Assembly: GCF_023952475.1 (NCBI RefSeq)
Contig: NZ_JALHRX010000004.1
Span: forward strand, 248,001-312,000
Reading direction: 5' to 3'
Length of the DNA stretch: 64,000 bases
Origin: Cupriavidus sp. WGlv3
GTDB taxonomy: Bacteria; Pseudomonadota; Gammaproteobacteria; Burkholderiales; Burkholderiaceae
Shown here: positions 26,412 to 35,327 of the stretch, in pieces
Layout of the letters: each line of letters begins with the position of its first letter
Position numbering within the stretch: position 1 is the first letter of the stretch
Translations under genes and position numbers: made by a program
Notes under the pieces: generated by a model
The model's database searches: none
What the model was told of the DNA's origin: nothing
Seen by the model: the letters and a program-made list of their open reading frames with translations, nothing else

Positions 26412-29400
26412 TCAGGCTGCCACGGTCGGCTTGGTCTCTTTGCTGCGGACTTCACTGCTCGCCCACTGCGCCATCAATCGTTCCCAACGCGTGCGGGTGG
26501 CCGCGAGGTTGCGTGCCTTGACGTGGCCATAGCCGCGGATGTCCATCGGCAGCCGCGCGATCTCCAGCGCCAACTCCAGGTTCTGCGCGGAAAGCTTCGG
26601 CAGCAGGGCTTCTATGCTTCGGCGGTATTCGGTGATCAGCGCGCGCTCTTCCCGGCGCTCGGCGGTATAGCCGAACGGGTCCAGCGCGGTGCCGCGCAGG
26701 CCCTTGCAGCGGGCCAGCACGCCGAACGCGGTGCGCATCCACGGGCCATACGTTCCCTTGACGAGTTCACCCTTCTCGTTCTTCCTCGCGAGGAGCGGCG
26801 GCGCCAGGTGGTACACCAGGCGGAAGTCACCTTCGAACATCGACTCGATCTGCTTGCGGAACGCCGCGCCGGTGTGCAGGCGCGCCACTTCGTACTCGTC
26901 CTTGTAGGCCATCAGCTTGAACAGCGAGCGCGCCACGGTCTCGGTGAGGCGGGTGCCGCCGGTGACGGACTCGGCGCTCCAGACGCGGTCGATGAGGGCT
27001 TCGTACTGCGCGGCATAGGCGCGGTTCTGGTAGTCGGTGAGGAACTCGACGTGCCGGGTCAGCAGATCGCCCAGCGTCGGCTTGCGCACGAACTGGATGA
27101 CTTGCGCATTGGCGTGGCCGGCCGGGACCCGCGACATGTCGTGCGCGCACAGCCGGCCCCATTCGAACGCGGCCTTGTTGCTGTCGACCTGCACGCCGTT
27201 GAGTTCGATCGCGCGCATCAGCGCGGCATGCGACAGCGGCACGCGGCCCTTCTGCCAGGCGTAGCCAAGCATCATCAGGTTCGCGTAGATCGACTGGCCC
27301 ATCACCTGCTTCGCCACCTGCTCGGCGTCGAACCTGCCGACCTGGCCTTGGCCGACGGCCTGCGCGATGCGGCCCACGGCGTCCTCGGTCTGCGGGTCCC
27401 AGTCCGGATTGCTTACGAAGGCCGCGGTCGGAGTCACATGGCTGTTGAGCACGACATAGGTGCGCTGCGGCGACATGGCCGCAATGGTTGCCTTGCTGGC
27501 GGCCACCACCGTGTCGCAGGCGATCACCAGGTCGGCCATGGCCATGTCGACGCGGCTCGCATGCAGGGCATCGGGGCTCGCGGCGATCTGGATGTGGCTC
27601 CAGGTCGATCCGCCCATCTGCGCCATGCCGGTGGCGTCCTGCGTGATCACGCCCTTGCCTTCCAGGTGCGCGGCCATGCCCAGCACGCCGCCGATGGTCA
27701 CGATGCCGGTGCCGCCGATGCCGGCCACGACGATGCGGGCCGCTTCCGGCAACACGGGCAGCGGGATATCGGTCGGCAACGGTTGGGTCTTGCCGCCGGT
27801 CGACGGCTTCTTCAGCTTGCCGCCCTCAACGGTGACGAAGCTCGGGCAGAAGCCCTTGGTGCACGAGAAGTCCTTGTTGCAGGTGTCCTGGTTCACCTTG
27901 CGCTTGCGGCCGAACTCGGTCTCCACCGGCTGCACGGCCAGGCAATTGCTTTCCACCGAGCAGTCGCCGCAACCTTCGCACACGAGTTCGTTGATGACCA
28001 CGCGCTTGTCGGGATCGGCCATGGTGCCGCGCTTGCGTTCGCGGCGCTTCTTGGTCGCGCAGGTCTGGTCGTAGATGATCGCCGTCACGCCGCTGACTTC
28101 GCGCAGTTCGCGTTGCACGGTATCGAGGTCGTCGCGGTGGCGCACGGTGACGCCCGTTGCCAGGTTGGTGACGCCTTGGTACTTCTCCGGCTCATCCGTG
28201 ACGACCACGATCTGGCGGACGCCCTCGGCGTGCAGCTCGCGCGACATCGCGGGTACGTCGAGCTGCCCGTCCACCGGCTGGCCGCCCGTCATGGCGACGG
28301 CGCTGTTGAACAGGATCTTGTAGGTCATGTTCACGCCGGCGTGGATCGACTGGCGCACCGCCAGCAGGCCGGAGTGGTTGTAGGTCCCGTCGCCAAGGTT
28401 GGCGAACATATGGTTGCGCTTGCTGAACGGCGACTGGCCCATCCAATGCACGCCCTCGCCGCCCATCTGCGACCAGGAGGTGGTAGAACGATCCATCCAC
28501 ACCACCATGCCGTGGCAGCCGATGCCGGCCGTGGCAACAGAGCCTTCCGGAACCTTCGTGCTGGTGTTGTGCGGGCAGCCCGGGCAGAACCATGGCAGGC
28601 GGTCGGTGCCGCGCGCATCGCCCTGCGCGGTGGCGCGTTCCTTAGACTCGATTTCCTTCAGGCGCACGTCCATGCGCGCGGCCACGTCGGGGGGCACGCC
28701 CAGTGCCTTGAGGCGCTGCGCGATGGCCTTGGCGACCAGCGCCGGCGACAGGTCGGCCTTGGCGCGCAGCAGCCAGTCTTCGGCCGGCCGCGTGTGGCTC
28801 CATTCACCGCCCGTACCTTCAGTGTGGCGGTACTTGCCGAACACGGCGGGGCGAGCCTGTTCGGGGTAGTGGTACAGCTCGTCCTTCAGTTGCTGTTCGA
28901 CGAGCGAGCGCTTTTCCTCCACGACCAGTACTTCGCGCAGGTCATGCGCGAACTCGCGCACGCTGAGCGATTCCAGTGGCCACACCACGCTGACCTTATG
29001 GACGCGGATGCCGAGCGCGCGGCAGGTGGCGTCATCGAGACCCAGGTCGAGCAGTGCCTGCCGCGTATCGCTGTAGGCCTTGCCGCTGGCGATGATGCCG
29101 AAGCGGTCATTCGGGCCTTCCACCACGTTGCGGTTCAGGCGGTTGGCGCGCACGTAGGCGAGTGCCGCGGGCCACTTGAACTCCATCATGCGCGCCTCGG
29201 CGGCTAGCGGGTCATCCGGCCAGCGGATATGCAGGCCGCCTTCGGGCATGGCGAAGTCTTCCGGCAGCAGGATGCGGACCCGGTCCGAGTCGGTGACCAC
29301 CGATGAACCGGATTCCACCACCTCCTGCACGGTCTTCATGCCGGCCCACAGGCCGCTGAAGCGGCTCATGGCGAACGCGTGCACCCCCAGGTCCAGGATG

Positions 29401-29969
29401 TCCTGCACGTTCGACGGAAAGAACACCGGCAGGCCGCAGGCGATCAGGGTGTGGTCGCTCTGGTGCGCCAGCGTGCTGCTCTTGGACACGTGGTCGTCGC
29501 CGGCGAGCGCGATCACGCCGCCGAGCCGCGACGTGCCGGCGAGGTTGGCATGCTTGAGCGCATCGCCGCTGCGGTCGACGCCGGGGCCCTTGCCATACCA
29601 GATGCCGAACACGCCGTCGTACTTCTTGCTGTCCGCGTCGAAGTCGAGCTGCTGCGAACCCCACACGGCGGTCACGCCGAGTTCCTCGTTGACGCCGGGC
29701 TTGAACACCACATGGTTGTCGGCCAGGTATTTCCTGGCTTGCCACATGGCCTGGTCATAGTTGCCGAGCGGCGATCCGCGGTAGCCGGAAATGAACGCCG
29801 CGGTGTTGTGGCCAGCCAGCGCATCGCGCCGGCGCTGGAGCAGCGGCAGGCGCACCAGTGCCTGCACGCCGCTCATGAAGGCGCGGCCGGATTCGAGTGC
29901 GTATTTGTCGTCGATCGACACGGCCTCCATGGCCTTACGGGCGTCGTCGGGGAGTATTGGGGCGTTCAT
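26412..29969 (-). CDS. Fused indolepyruvate ferredoxin oxidoreductase (IorA-IorB type)
   Basis: 1185-residue 2-oxoacid:ferredoxin oxidoreductase that converts an aryl or branched 2-oxoacid to the acyl-CoA. Domains in order: pyrimidine/core TPP half (GYRGSPLGNYDQAMW near residue 60), TPP-binding half (CPGCPHNTS, GIGCHGMVVWMD, ANLGDGTYNHSG near 470-550), a ferredoxin-like cysteine cluster CEGCGDCSVESNC near 650, the gamma domain (VAGIGGTGIVTIGGVLGMAAHLEG) and a DUF6537-type C-terminal extension. This single-chain form is known in Cupriavidus, Ralstonia and Bordetella relatives. It lies 87 bp after the Ldh2-type gene; a hydroxy acid to 2-oxoacid to acyl-CoA sequence is plausible. Confidence 0.93.
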   Translation of the reverse strand: MNAPILPDDARKAMEAVSIDDKYALESGRAFMSGVQALVRLPLLQRRRDALAGHNTAAFISGYRGSPLGNYDQAMWQARKYLADNHVVFKPGVNEELGVTAVWGSQQLDFDADSKKYDGVFGIWYGKGPGVDRSGDALKHANLAGTSRLGGVIALAGDDHVSKSSTLAHQSDHTLIACGLPVFFPSNVQDILDLGVHAFAMSRFSGLWAGMKTVQEVVESGSSVVTDSDRVRILLPEDFAMPEGGLHIRWPDDPLAAEARMMEFKWPAALAYVRANRLNRNVVEGPNDRFGIIASGKAYSDTRQALLDLGLDDATCRALGIRVHKVSVVWPLESLSVREFAHDLREVLVVEEKRSLVEQQLKDELYHYPEQARPAVFGKYRHTEGTGGEWSHTRPAEDWLLRAKADLSPALVAKAIAQRLKALGVPPDVAARMDVRLKEIESKERATAQGDARGTDRLPWFCPGCPHNTSTKVPEGSVATAGIGCHGMVVWMDRSTTSWSQMGGEGVHWMGQSPFSKRNHMFANLGDGTYNHSGLLAVRQSIHAGVNMTYKILFNSAVAMTGGQPVDGQLDVPAMSRELHAEGVRQIVVVTDEPEKYQGVTNLATGVTVRHRDDLDTVQRELREVSGVTAIIYDQTCATKKRRERKRGTMADPDKRVVINELVCEGCGDCSVESNCLAVQPVETEFGRKRKVNQDTCNKDFSCTKGFCPSFVTVEGGKLKKPSTGGKTQPLPTDIPLPVLPEAARIVVAGIGGTGIVTIGGVLGMAAHLEGKGVITQDATGMAQMGGSTWSHIQIAASPDALHASRVDMAMADLVIACDTVVAASKATIAAMSPQRTYVVLNSHVTPTAAFVSNPDWDPQTEDAVGRIAQAVGQGQVGRFDAEQVAKQVMGQSIYANLMMLGYAWQKGRVPLSHAALMRAIELNGVQVDSNKAAFEWGRLCAHDMSRVPAGHANAQVIQFVRKPTLGDLLTRHVEFLTDYQNRAYAAQYEALIDRVWSAESVTGGTRLTETVARSLFKLMAYKDEYEVARLHTGAAFRKQIESMFEGDFRLVYHLAPPLLARKNEKGELVKGTYGPWMRTAFGVLARCKGLRGTALDPFGYTAERREERALITEYRRSIEALLPKLSAQNLELALEIARLPMDIRGYGHVKARNLAATRTRWERLMAQWASSEVRSKETKPTVAA

Positions 29970-30056
29970 GGGACGGATTCAGCCTGTGTAGTGGGGGGTA
30001 GGGGCGGCCAGCGTCTGCCGGTGGCCCGGATATCGTTGATGTCGTCGCGGATCCGG

Positions 30057-31091
30057 CTAGGCCGGGAACGGGATGGCCAAGGTCCGGCCAAGTTCGCCCA
30101 GTTCGCGGGCGATGGCATCGGGCAGGGCAATGCCGCGCTCGCGACCCTCGCGTTCGAGCGTGTCGCCGCGGTGGCCTGGCAGCCTTGCGTCGCGGCCACC
30201 GGCAGCGAGATAGTTGCCAGTCCACTGCGCCATGTAGTCGGCGAACAGGTCCTGGCCGGCAAAGGCTTCGGGGCGCACCAGCCAGACAAAACCCCCCTGG
30301 CGTCCGACCGCGCCGCCGCTGCCGACGCTGTTGCGCTCGGGGGCCAGCGAGCCTGCGGTAGCGGACAGCGCGCCTGCCAGGCATTCGACCATCATGGCGA
30401 TGCCCATGCCCTTGTGGCCGCCGGTCGGCAACAGCGAGCCGGCCAGCGCGCGCTGCGCATCGGTGGTCGGCTGGCCGTCGGCGTCCAGCGCCCAGCCTTG
30501 CGGAATGGGCTCGCCTTCACGCGCGGCGAGCAGAATGTGGCCGCGTGCGGCGACGCTGCAGGCCACGTCGAACACGATCGGTGCCTGGCCCGGCAGCGGA
30601 CAGCCGAAGGCGATGGGATTGTGCCCGATGGCCGGGCGGGCAAAACCTTCCATGCCGAGCACCGGCGGCGTGCGCTGTCCGACGATGCAGAACGCGCCGG
30701 CTTCTGCCGCGAGCAGCGCGTGAATGCCCAGCGCCCCCAGATGGCCGCACGACTGCACGGCAACCAGTACGCTGGCACTAGATTCCAGCGCTTCGAGGCC
30801 CAGTCGCACGGCTTGCGGCCCGGCGACCTGGCCCATGGCCCCGTCGGCATCCAGCACGATGCCGCCCGGGAAAGTACGGTGCGACAGTGCGGCGCGCGGG
30901 TTGAAGTCACCGGCGCGCAGGCGCTCGACATAGGACGGCACGCGCGTCATGCCATGCGTCTTGTAGCCGCGCAGTTCGCTGCGCACGAGCGCGGCGGCGG
31001 CCTCGACGGCATGCTCCGGCGCCACGCCGCAAGATTCGAATACCGCGGAGGTCCAGCGCTCCAGGTGTTGGGCGCTCCATCGACTGGTCAT
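30057..31091 (-). CDS. Ldh2-family malate/lactate/sulfolactate dehydrogenase
   Basis: 344-residue NAD(P)-dependent oxidoreductase of the LDH2/MDH2 family (not Rossmann). Family markers: RSELRGYKTHGMTRVPSYVERL near the N-terminus, GHLGALGIHALLAAEAG, GHNPIAFGCP and PTGGHKGMGIAMMVECLAGALS. Known members include ComC sulfolactate dehydrogenase, malate dehydrogenase, ureidoglycolate dehydrogenase and YiaK. Its start overlaps the stop of the GntR gene by 4 bp. Beside a split UxaA/SuyAB-like lyase, the ComC-type reading is attractive but unproven. Confidence 0.88.
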   Translation of the reverse strand: MTSRWSAQHLERWTSAVFESCGVAPEHAVEAAAALVRSELRGYKTHGMTRVPSYVERLRAGDFNPRAALSHRTFPGGIVLDADGAMGQVAGPQAVRLGLEALESSASVLVAVQSCGHLGALGIHALLAAEAGAFCIVGQRTPPVLGMEGFARPAIGHNPIAFGCPLPGQAPIVFDVACSVAARGHILLAAREGEPIPQGWALDADGQPTTDAQRALAGSLLPTGGHKGMGIAMMVECLAGALSATAGSLAPERNSVGSGGAVGRQGGFVWLVRPEAFAGQDLFADYMAQWTGNYLAAGGRDARLPGHRGDTLEREGRERGIALPDAIARELGELGRTLAIPFPA

Positions 31092-31792
31092 GAAGATTTC
31101 TCCCGTACGATCATCAGCCGCTCGGTGAACGGGGCGGCGTAGACCGACTGGTAATAGAGCGGCTGGTCGCGCAGTGTGTAGCCGCGCATTTCCATGATGA
31201 AGGCGGGCGCTTCGGCGTCGAGCCCCAGCTCGCGCGCAGCCGTCGCCGGCGCTTGCCCGAAGCGGATCCACTGGTCCACGCGCAACGTCGGCAGCGACAG
31301 GCGCTGGCCGATCAGCTCGCGCAGGTTCTTCTCCAGCGCTTCGCGGTCCAGGCCGCCCAGTTGCGCGAAGTCTTCCTCGCGCAGCCAGAATTCGCTGTAC
31401 AGGTCGAAGCGGCCGCCGACATTGATCACGCGCTCGATGCGCACGTAGCCGTCGCCTTCGAGGAAGTCCGACCACGGGCCCTTGCGCTTGATGCGCTTCA
31501 CCGAACGCGCGTGGACGTAGGACGGCAGCTCGTTCCCGTCTTCATCGCGAAAGCGCAGGTAGCGGACATCGGCGGGCGCCACGCGCGTGCCGGATACGAA
31601 GGTGCCGCGGCCCTGCTCGCGCGTGATCAGTCCCGAGTGCGTCAAACGGATCAGCGCCTTCTGGATGGTCCCGACGCTCACGCCATGGATCGCGGCCAGC
31701 TCGCCTTCCGACGGCAGGCGGTCGCCTTCACGCAGGTCGCCGGATTCAATGGAGCGGATGATCGCGTCGGAGACGCTGTTGAGTTTGGTCAT
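31088..31792 (-). CDS. GntR/HutC-family regulator (UTRA domain)
   Basis: 234 residues: a winged helix (GDRLPSEGELAAIHGVSVGTIQKALIRLTHSGLITREQGRGTFV, residues 22-66) and a UTRA effector domain ending in QPLYYQSVYAAPFTERLMIV. It is embedded in the lyase operon, 6 bp after the large lyase subunit and overlapping the Ldh2 gene by 4 bp. It probably binds the TCCTATATAG boxes at 33258 and 33357 and so controls both divergent operons. Confidence 0.9.
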   Translation of the reverse strand: MTKLNSVSDAIIRSIESGDLREGDRLPSEGELAAIHGVSVGTIQKALIRLTHSGLITREQGRGTFVSGTRVAPADVRYLRFRDEDGNELPSYVHARSVKRIKRKGPWSDFLEGDGYVRIERVINVGGRFDLYSEFWLREEDFAQLGGLDREALEKNLRELIGQRLSLPTLRVDQWIRFGQAPATAARELGLDAEAPAFIMEMRGYTLRDQPLYYQSVYAAPFTERLMIVREKSS

Positions 31793-31798
31793 GGTTGC

Positions 31799-32953
31799 TC
31801 AGAGGCTCAGTGCGAATCGACTGATCGCGGTCTCCCGGATATCGAGCACCTCGCTGGTCAGCTGCGTGCCCGATGCGATGTCCATCGCATAGGCATAGAG
31901 CTGATCGCCGAGATCGGAGATCTTTTCTCCGTGCTGCAGGATCCCGCTGACGTCGAAATCAATGTTGTCGGCCATGGTCTGCAGCGTATTGACGTTGCCG
32001 CACACCTTGACGGTCGGTGCCACCATGCTGCCGATCGGGTTGCCCACCCCGGTTCCGAAGAAGGTGAGCTGGCACCCGCCGGCGGCAAGCGCAGTCAGAT
32101 TTTCCACTGCCGCGGCCGGGGCGTCCATGAAATGCAGGCCATTTTTCTGCGGTGCCTCGCCGTAGCGCAGCACGCCCACCAGCGGCGTGGTGCCGGCCTT
32201 GGCCATGGCGCCGAGCGCCTTCTCCTCGACCGTGGTCAGGCCGCCGCGCTTGTTGTCGGGCGAGGGCTGGTCCTCGCGCATGTCGACGCCGCGAGAAATG
32301 GCCAGGTTTTCCATGTTGCGCACGGCGCTGACGAAAGCTTCGCGCACGCGCCCGTCGGCCGCTCGCTCGGCGAACAGGTGATCGGCGCCGATGAATTCGG
32401 AGGTCTCGGAGATGATCACCGTGCCGCCCTCGGCGATCACCAGGTCCGCCATGCGCCCGATCACCGGGTTGCAGCTCAGGCCCGACGTAGTATCCGATCC
32501 GCCGCATTCCACCCCGATCACCAGCGACGACACCGGGCACGGCACGCGGCGCGCACGCGATGCTTCGAGCGAAAGCCGTGCGGCCTTGCGCGTCCCTTCG
32601 GCAATGCAGGCAACCGTGCCGTCGGGCTGCAGGTGCACGCGCTCCACCGGCTTGCCGGCGGCCTGGATGCGGCGCGCCACTTCTTCCGTGGACGACGGCT
32701 CCAGGCCGACCAGCAGCACGGCCGCGATATTGGGGTTGCGGCCCAGGCCGGCAAGCGCTTCGAAGGCGAAGTCCAGGTCGGCGCCAAACTGCCCGCGCAC
32801 GAACAGCGTGGTGACCGGGATGCAGCCGCCCACGGTGCGGGCAATGGTGCGCGTCACCGGGTTGCAGTTATCCATGACGGAGACTACGGCAACCCAGTTG
32901 CGCACGCCGACCGCGCCATTCGCGCGCGGATATCCGAGAAAGGTGGTTGGCAT
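31799..32953 (-). CDS. UxaA/GarD/SuyB-family lyase, large subunit
   Basis: 384-residue protein of the altronate/galactarate dehydratase superfamily, C-terminal catalytic part only. The family blocks are visible: YPRANGAVGVRNWVAVVSV, FGADLDFAFEALAGLGRNPN, GVECGGSDTTSGLSCNP, FGETSE-like IISETSEFIGAD, GGLTTVEEKALG and FFGTGVGNPIGS. Length and the separate small SAF partner fit (2R)-sulfolactate sulfo-lyase (SuyB) at least as well as a split altronate dehydratase. The start is at 32953 after AAGGAC. Which substrate it acts on cannot be decided from the sequence. Confidence 0.85.
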   Translation of the reverse strand: MPTTFLGYPRANGAVGVRNWVAVVSVMDNCNPVTRTIARTVGGCIPVTTLFVRGQFGADLDFAFEALAGLGRNPNIAAVLLVGLEPSSTEEVARRIQAAGKPVERVHLQPDGTVACIAEGTRKAARLSLEASRARRVPCPVSSLVIGVECGGSDTTSGLSCNPVIGRMADLVIAEGGTVIISETSEFIGADHLFAERAADGRVREAFVSAVRNMENLAISRGVDMREDQPSPDNKRGGLTTVEEKALGAMAKAGTTPLVGVLRYGEAPQKNGLHFMDAPAAAVENLTALAAGGCQLTFFGTGVGNPIGSMVAPTVKVCGNVNTLQTMADNIDFDVSGILQHGEKISDLGDQLYAYAMDIASGTQLTSEVLDIRETAISRFALSL

Positions 32954-32958
32954 CTGTC

Positions 32959-33249
32959 TTAGTCCTTGTGCAGGTCGCCGCGCGCCCGCGCCGACTCGAT
33001 GTTGTGGACATGCATGTGTTCGCCGGCCCGGATCGCATGGCTGGCGCGGCCGATGACCTGCCCGTACTTGCGGATCTCCTGACCCGGCGAGGTGTCGGTG
33101 ACGCACACCTTGTGGCCGAACGGAACGTCCTGCAGCAGGACCAGTTTTCCGGAGCGCTCGCCTTCCAGGGCGCAGGCGTCGCCGGCATGTCCGGCATCCA
33201 GCAGGGTGGCCACATTGTCGGCCGGGTTGAGTACGATGGCTCGCGGCAT
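32959..33249 (-). CDS. SAF-domain small subunit of the UxaA/SuyA-type lyase
   Basis: 96-residue SAF-domain protein with the N-terminal UxaA pattern VPFGHKVCVTDTSPGQEIRK followed by YGQVIGRASHAIRAGEHMHVHNIES. In fused dehydratases this is the N-terminal domain; in sulfolactate sulfo-lyase it is the separate SuyA subunit. It starts the minus-strand operon and ends 5 bp before the large subunit, so the two are certainly made together. Confidence 0.88.
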   Translation of the reverse strand: MPRAIVLNPADNVATLLDAGHAGDACALEGERSGKLVLLQDVPFGHKVCVTDTSPGQEIRKYGQVIGRASHAIRAGEHMHVHNIESARARGDLHKD

Positions 33250-33257
33250 TGATAGAT

Positions 33258-33372
33258 TCCTATATAGGTGTTGAGATGCAATGTAGGGAGTCTCGCCACA
33301 TCAAGTCAAGGAGAAATAATGCAATCCCCGAGAAAACCACTACTCGTCCGTAGAAGTCCTATATAGAAGTTG
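33258..33372. promoter_or_regulatory. Paired TCCTATATAG boxes in divergent promoter
   Basis: Two near-identical 16-mers in the same orientation: TCCTATATAGGTGTTG (33258-33273) beside the lyase operon and TCCTATATAGAAGTTG (33357-33372) beside the small-protein operon; the first contains the palindrome CCTATATAGG. Each sits within 100 bp of one start codon. Their AT content stands out in this GC-rich DNA. Candidate sites for the GntR/HutC protein encoded at 31088-31792. Confidence 0.65.
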
Positions 33373-33453
33373 TTGACATCGGCATCGGCCGTGTCTATTG
33401 TCATCACAACGGCGCCGCGGTTCGCGCCGAGTGAACAACGCGAGGAGGCAGGC

Positions 33454-33915
33454 ATGAAGGTGGTGTCACACCTGGAGAAGGTTGCGAAGCTGCAGGCGCT
33501 GCGCGAACGGCTGGATCCGCTCCAGGATTTCGAGCTGTGGTTCTGGGCAGGCATGACGGCGGGAACCCATGCGGTCAATGCAGCACTGCATCAGGCCGGG
33601 ATCACGCTCGATGAGGACATGTTTCCCACGCAGCCCGGGGTCTATCTGGTGCCCCAGCCGGATGGCGGCCTGAAGGCGGCATTGCGGCCGCTTGGCGACG
33701 TGCTGCACGTCGGCCGTCCCAAGGTGGAGGCGCCGGTGCCCGCGGACATCGCTGCCATGATGGAAGACATGGAGCGGATCGAGCACTACCGCGATCCTTG
33801 CCTGCGTGAAGGCCTGACGCCGACGCAGGCGATCGCGCAGAGCTGCGACGCGGCGCTGCAGCGTTGCCTGGGGCTGCTGGCACAGCGCATGGAAGGAGGC
33901 GCACATGGACATTGA
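33454..33915 (+). CDS. Small uncharacterised protein, paired with the next gene (A)
   Basis: 153 residues from the ATG at 33454 behind GAGGAGG. Mostly helical, no signal or membrane segment. Contains ELWFWAGMTAGTHAVNAALHQAGIT and a following DMFPTQPG. The same pattern (A-M-x-AGTH-x2-N-x2-LH-x2-G-x-T ... D-x-F) recurs in the overlapping next gene, so the two are paralogues and may form a heterodimer. It also shows two cysteines late in the chain (DPCLREG, QSCDAALQRC). No family is recognised. It leads the operon divergent from the UxaA/SuyA-like lyase and precedes a quinone oxidoreductase and a TauD-type dioxygenase. Confidence 0.75.
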   Translation: MKVVSHLEKVAKLQALRERLDPLQDFELWFWAGMTAGTHAVNAALHQAGITLDEDMFPTQPGVYLVPQPDGGLKAALRPLGDVLHVGRPKVEAPVPADIAAMMEDMERIEHYRDPCLREGLTPTQAIAQSCDAALQRCLGLLAQRMEGGAHGH

Positions 33916-34270
33916 AGGACACCTGGAGATTGCGCGCCGCATCGAGTCGTCCATGCAGAAGTGCGAGGAGGCCGACTACGAGATGACGATCGAGGCCGCG
34001 ATGCTGGCCGGCACGCACTGGCTCAACGTGCTGCTGCACAAGCTCGGCGCCACGCCGCCGCAGCAGGACGTATTCCACTCCTACCTGCTAACCGTCAATG
34101 AATTCCGGCGGCTCGCGGTGGCGGCGGACAAGCCGCTCGCAGCGCTCGCGGCGATCGAGGACAGCCGCGCGCCGTTCGTGCGGGGCAATCACGCCGGCGG
34201 CGAGGCCGCGGCCGAACGCGCGCTGACGCTGCTGACGCGGATCCGGGCCGCGGCGCTTGGCGCCACGTGA
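33905..34270 (+). CDS. Small uncharacterised protein, paired with the previous gene (B)
   Basis: 121-residue helical protein whose start lies 11 bp inside the end of gene A, pointing to translational coupling. It carries the shared motif IEAAMLAGTHWLNVLLHKLGAT with QDVFHSYLLTVNEF after it; the N-terminal HLEIARRIESSM also mirrors HLEKVAKLQALRE of gene A. No signal peptide or membrane segment. Function unknown; conserved histidines in AGTH and LLHK could bind a metal or serve catalysis, which is speculation. Confidence 0.75.
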   Translation: MDIEGHLEIARRIESSMQKCEEADYEMTIEAAMLAGTHWLNVLLHKLGATPPQQDVFHSYLLTVNEFRRLAVAADKPLAALAAIEDSRAPFVRGNHAGGEAAAERALTLLTRIRAAALGAT

Positions 34271-34334
34271 ACCGGCAGCGCGTGAAGCGCAGACAGATCA
34301 AGAGACAAGGACAGAGTCAGACAAGGAGCCAACA

Positions 34335-35306
34335 GTGAAGGCAGTCCGTGTAGTGCCCGGCCCGGAGGGCGGCAAGGTCGAAGTGCAGGATATTCCCGCG
34401 CCCGTCGTGGCAGCGGGCCAGGTGCTGGTCAGGGTTCGTGCATCGGGCCTGAACCGGGGGGAAATCAACCAGGCGAAGGAGCTGCGTACCGGCAGCACCA
34501 TTACCACCGGCGTCGAGTTCGCGGGCGAGGTGGCCGATGTCGGCGAAGGCGTGAACGGCTGGCGCAAGGGCGATCGCGTCATGGGCCATGGCAAGGGATG
34601 CCAGGCAGAGTTCGTGCTGGCCAACCCGATGGCGCTGATCGCCGTGCCGGATGGCATGTCATGGATCGACGCCGCGGCATTCCCCAATGTATTCATCACC
34701 GCGCACGACGCGCTGGTGGTCAACGGCCAGCTCAAGGCGGGCGAGTCGGTGCTGGTCAACGGCGCCTCCGGCGGGGTCGCCATGGCCGCGATCCAGATCG
34801 CCGCGCTGATGGGCGCGAAGCCGGTCATTGCCACGTCGCGTTCGGCGGCCAAGCTGGACAAGATCGGCCAGTACGGCGTCGACGTCGGCATCGATTCGTC
34901 GAAAGACGACCAGGTCGACGCGGTCATGGCGGCGACCGGCAACAAGGGCGTCGACATCATCATCGACACGGTCGGCGGCCCGGTCTTCGAGGCCAATATG
35001 AAGAGCCTTGCCGTCAAGGGGCGCCTGGTGAACATCGCCCGGCTCGGGTCGGCCACCGCCCAGATCGACCTGTCGACGCTGTGGCTCAAGCGCCTGCAGC
35101 TGATCGGCGTGACCTTCCGTACCCGCACCGAGCAGGAGCGGCTGGAGTGCATCCAGGCCTGCGCGCGCGACATGCTGCCCTTCCTGCGCGCCGGCCGCGT
35201 GCGGCTGCCGATCGACCGCACCTTTGCCATGACCGATATCGGCGCGGCTCACGAATACATGAAGCAGGACCAGCACGTCGGCAAGATCGTGCTGCTGGTC
35301 GACTGA
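34335..35306 (+). CDS. Quinone oxidoreductase-like MDR protein
   Basis: 323-residue zinc-free medium-chain dehydrogenase/reductase from a GTG at 34335 (AAGGAG 6 nt upstream). Features: N-terminal catalytic part (RASGLNRGEINQAKE, TTGVEFAGEV), nucleotide-binding motif VNGASGGVAMAAIQIAALMGA, IDTVGGP and a C-terminal MKQDQHVGKIVLLVD. No structural or catalytic zinc cysteines are seen. NADPH-dependent quinone or enoyl reduction is the family norm. It sits between the paired small proteins and the TauD-type dioxygenase, with which it is co-oriented (21-bp gap). Confidence 0.88.
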   Translation: MKAVRVVPGPEGGKVEVQDIPAPVVAAGQVLVRVRASGLNRGEINQAKELRTGSTITTGVEFAGEVADVGEGVNGWRKGDRVMGHGKGCQAEFVLANPMALIAVPDGMSWIDAAAFPNVFITAHDALVVNGQLKAGESVLVNGASGGVAMAAIQIAALMGAKPVIATSRSAAKLDKIGQYGVDVGIDSSKDDQVDAVMAATGNKGVDIIIDTVGGPVFEANMKSLAVKGRLVNIARLGSATAQIDLSTLWLKRLQLIGVTFRTRTEQERLECIQACARDMLPFLRAGRVRLPIDRTFAMTDIGAAHEYMKQDQHVGKIVLLVD

Positions 35307-35327
35307 ACCCATCCCAGAAGAGGAGAC

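Noticed and set aside
26523..29207. Long plus-strand open frame of 894 codons
   Set aside because: It is the antisense shadow of the indolepyruvate oxidoreductase; its His/Arg/Ala-rich product has no family character.
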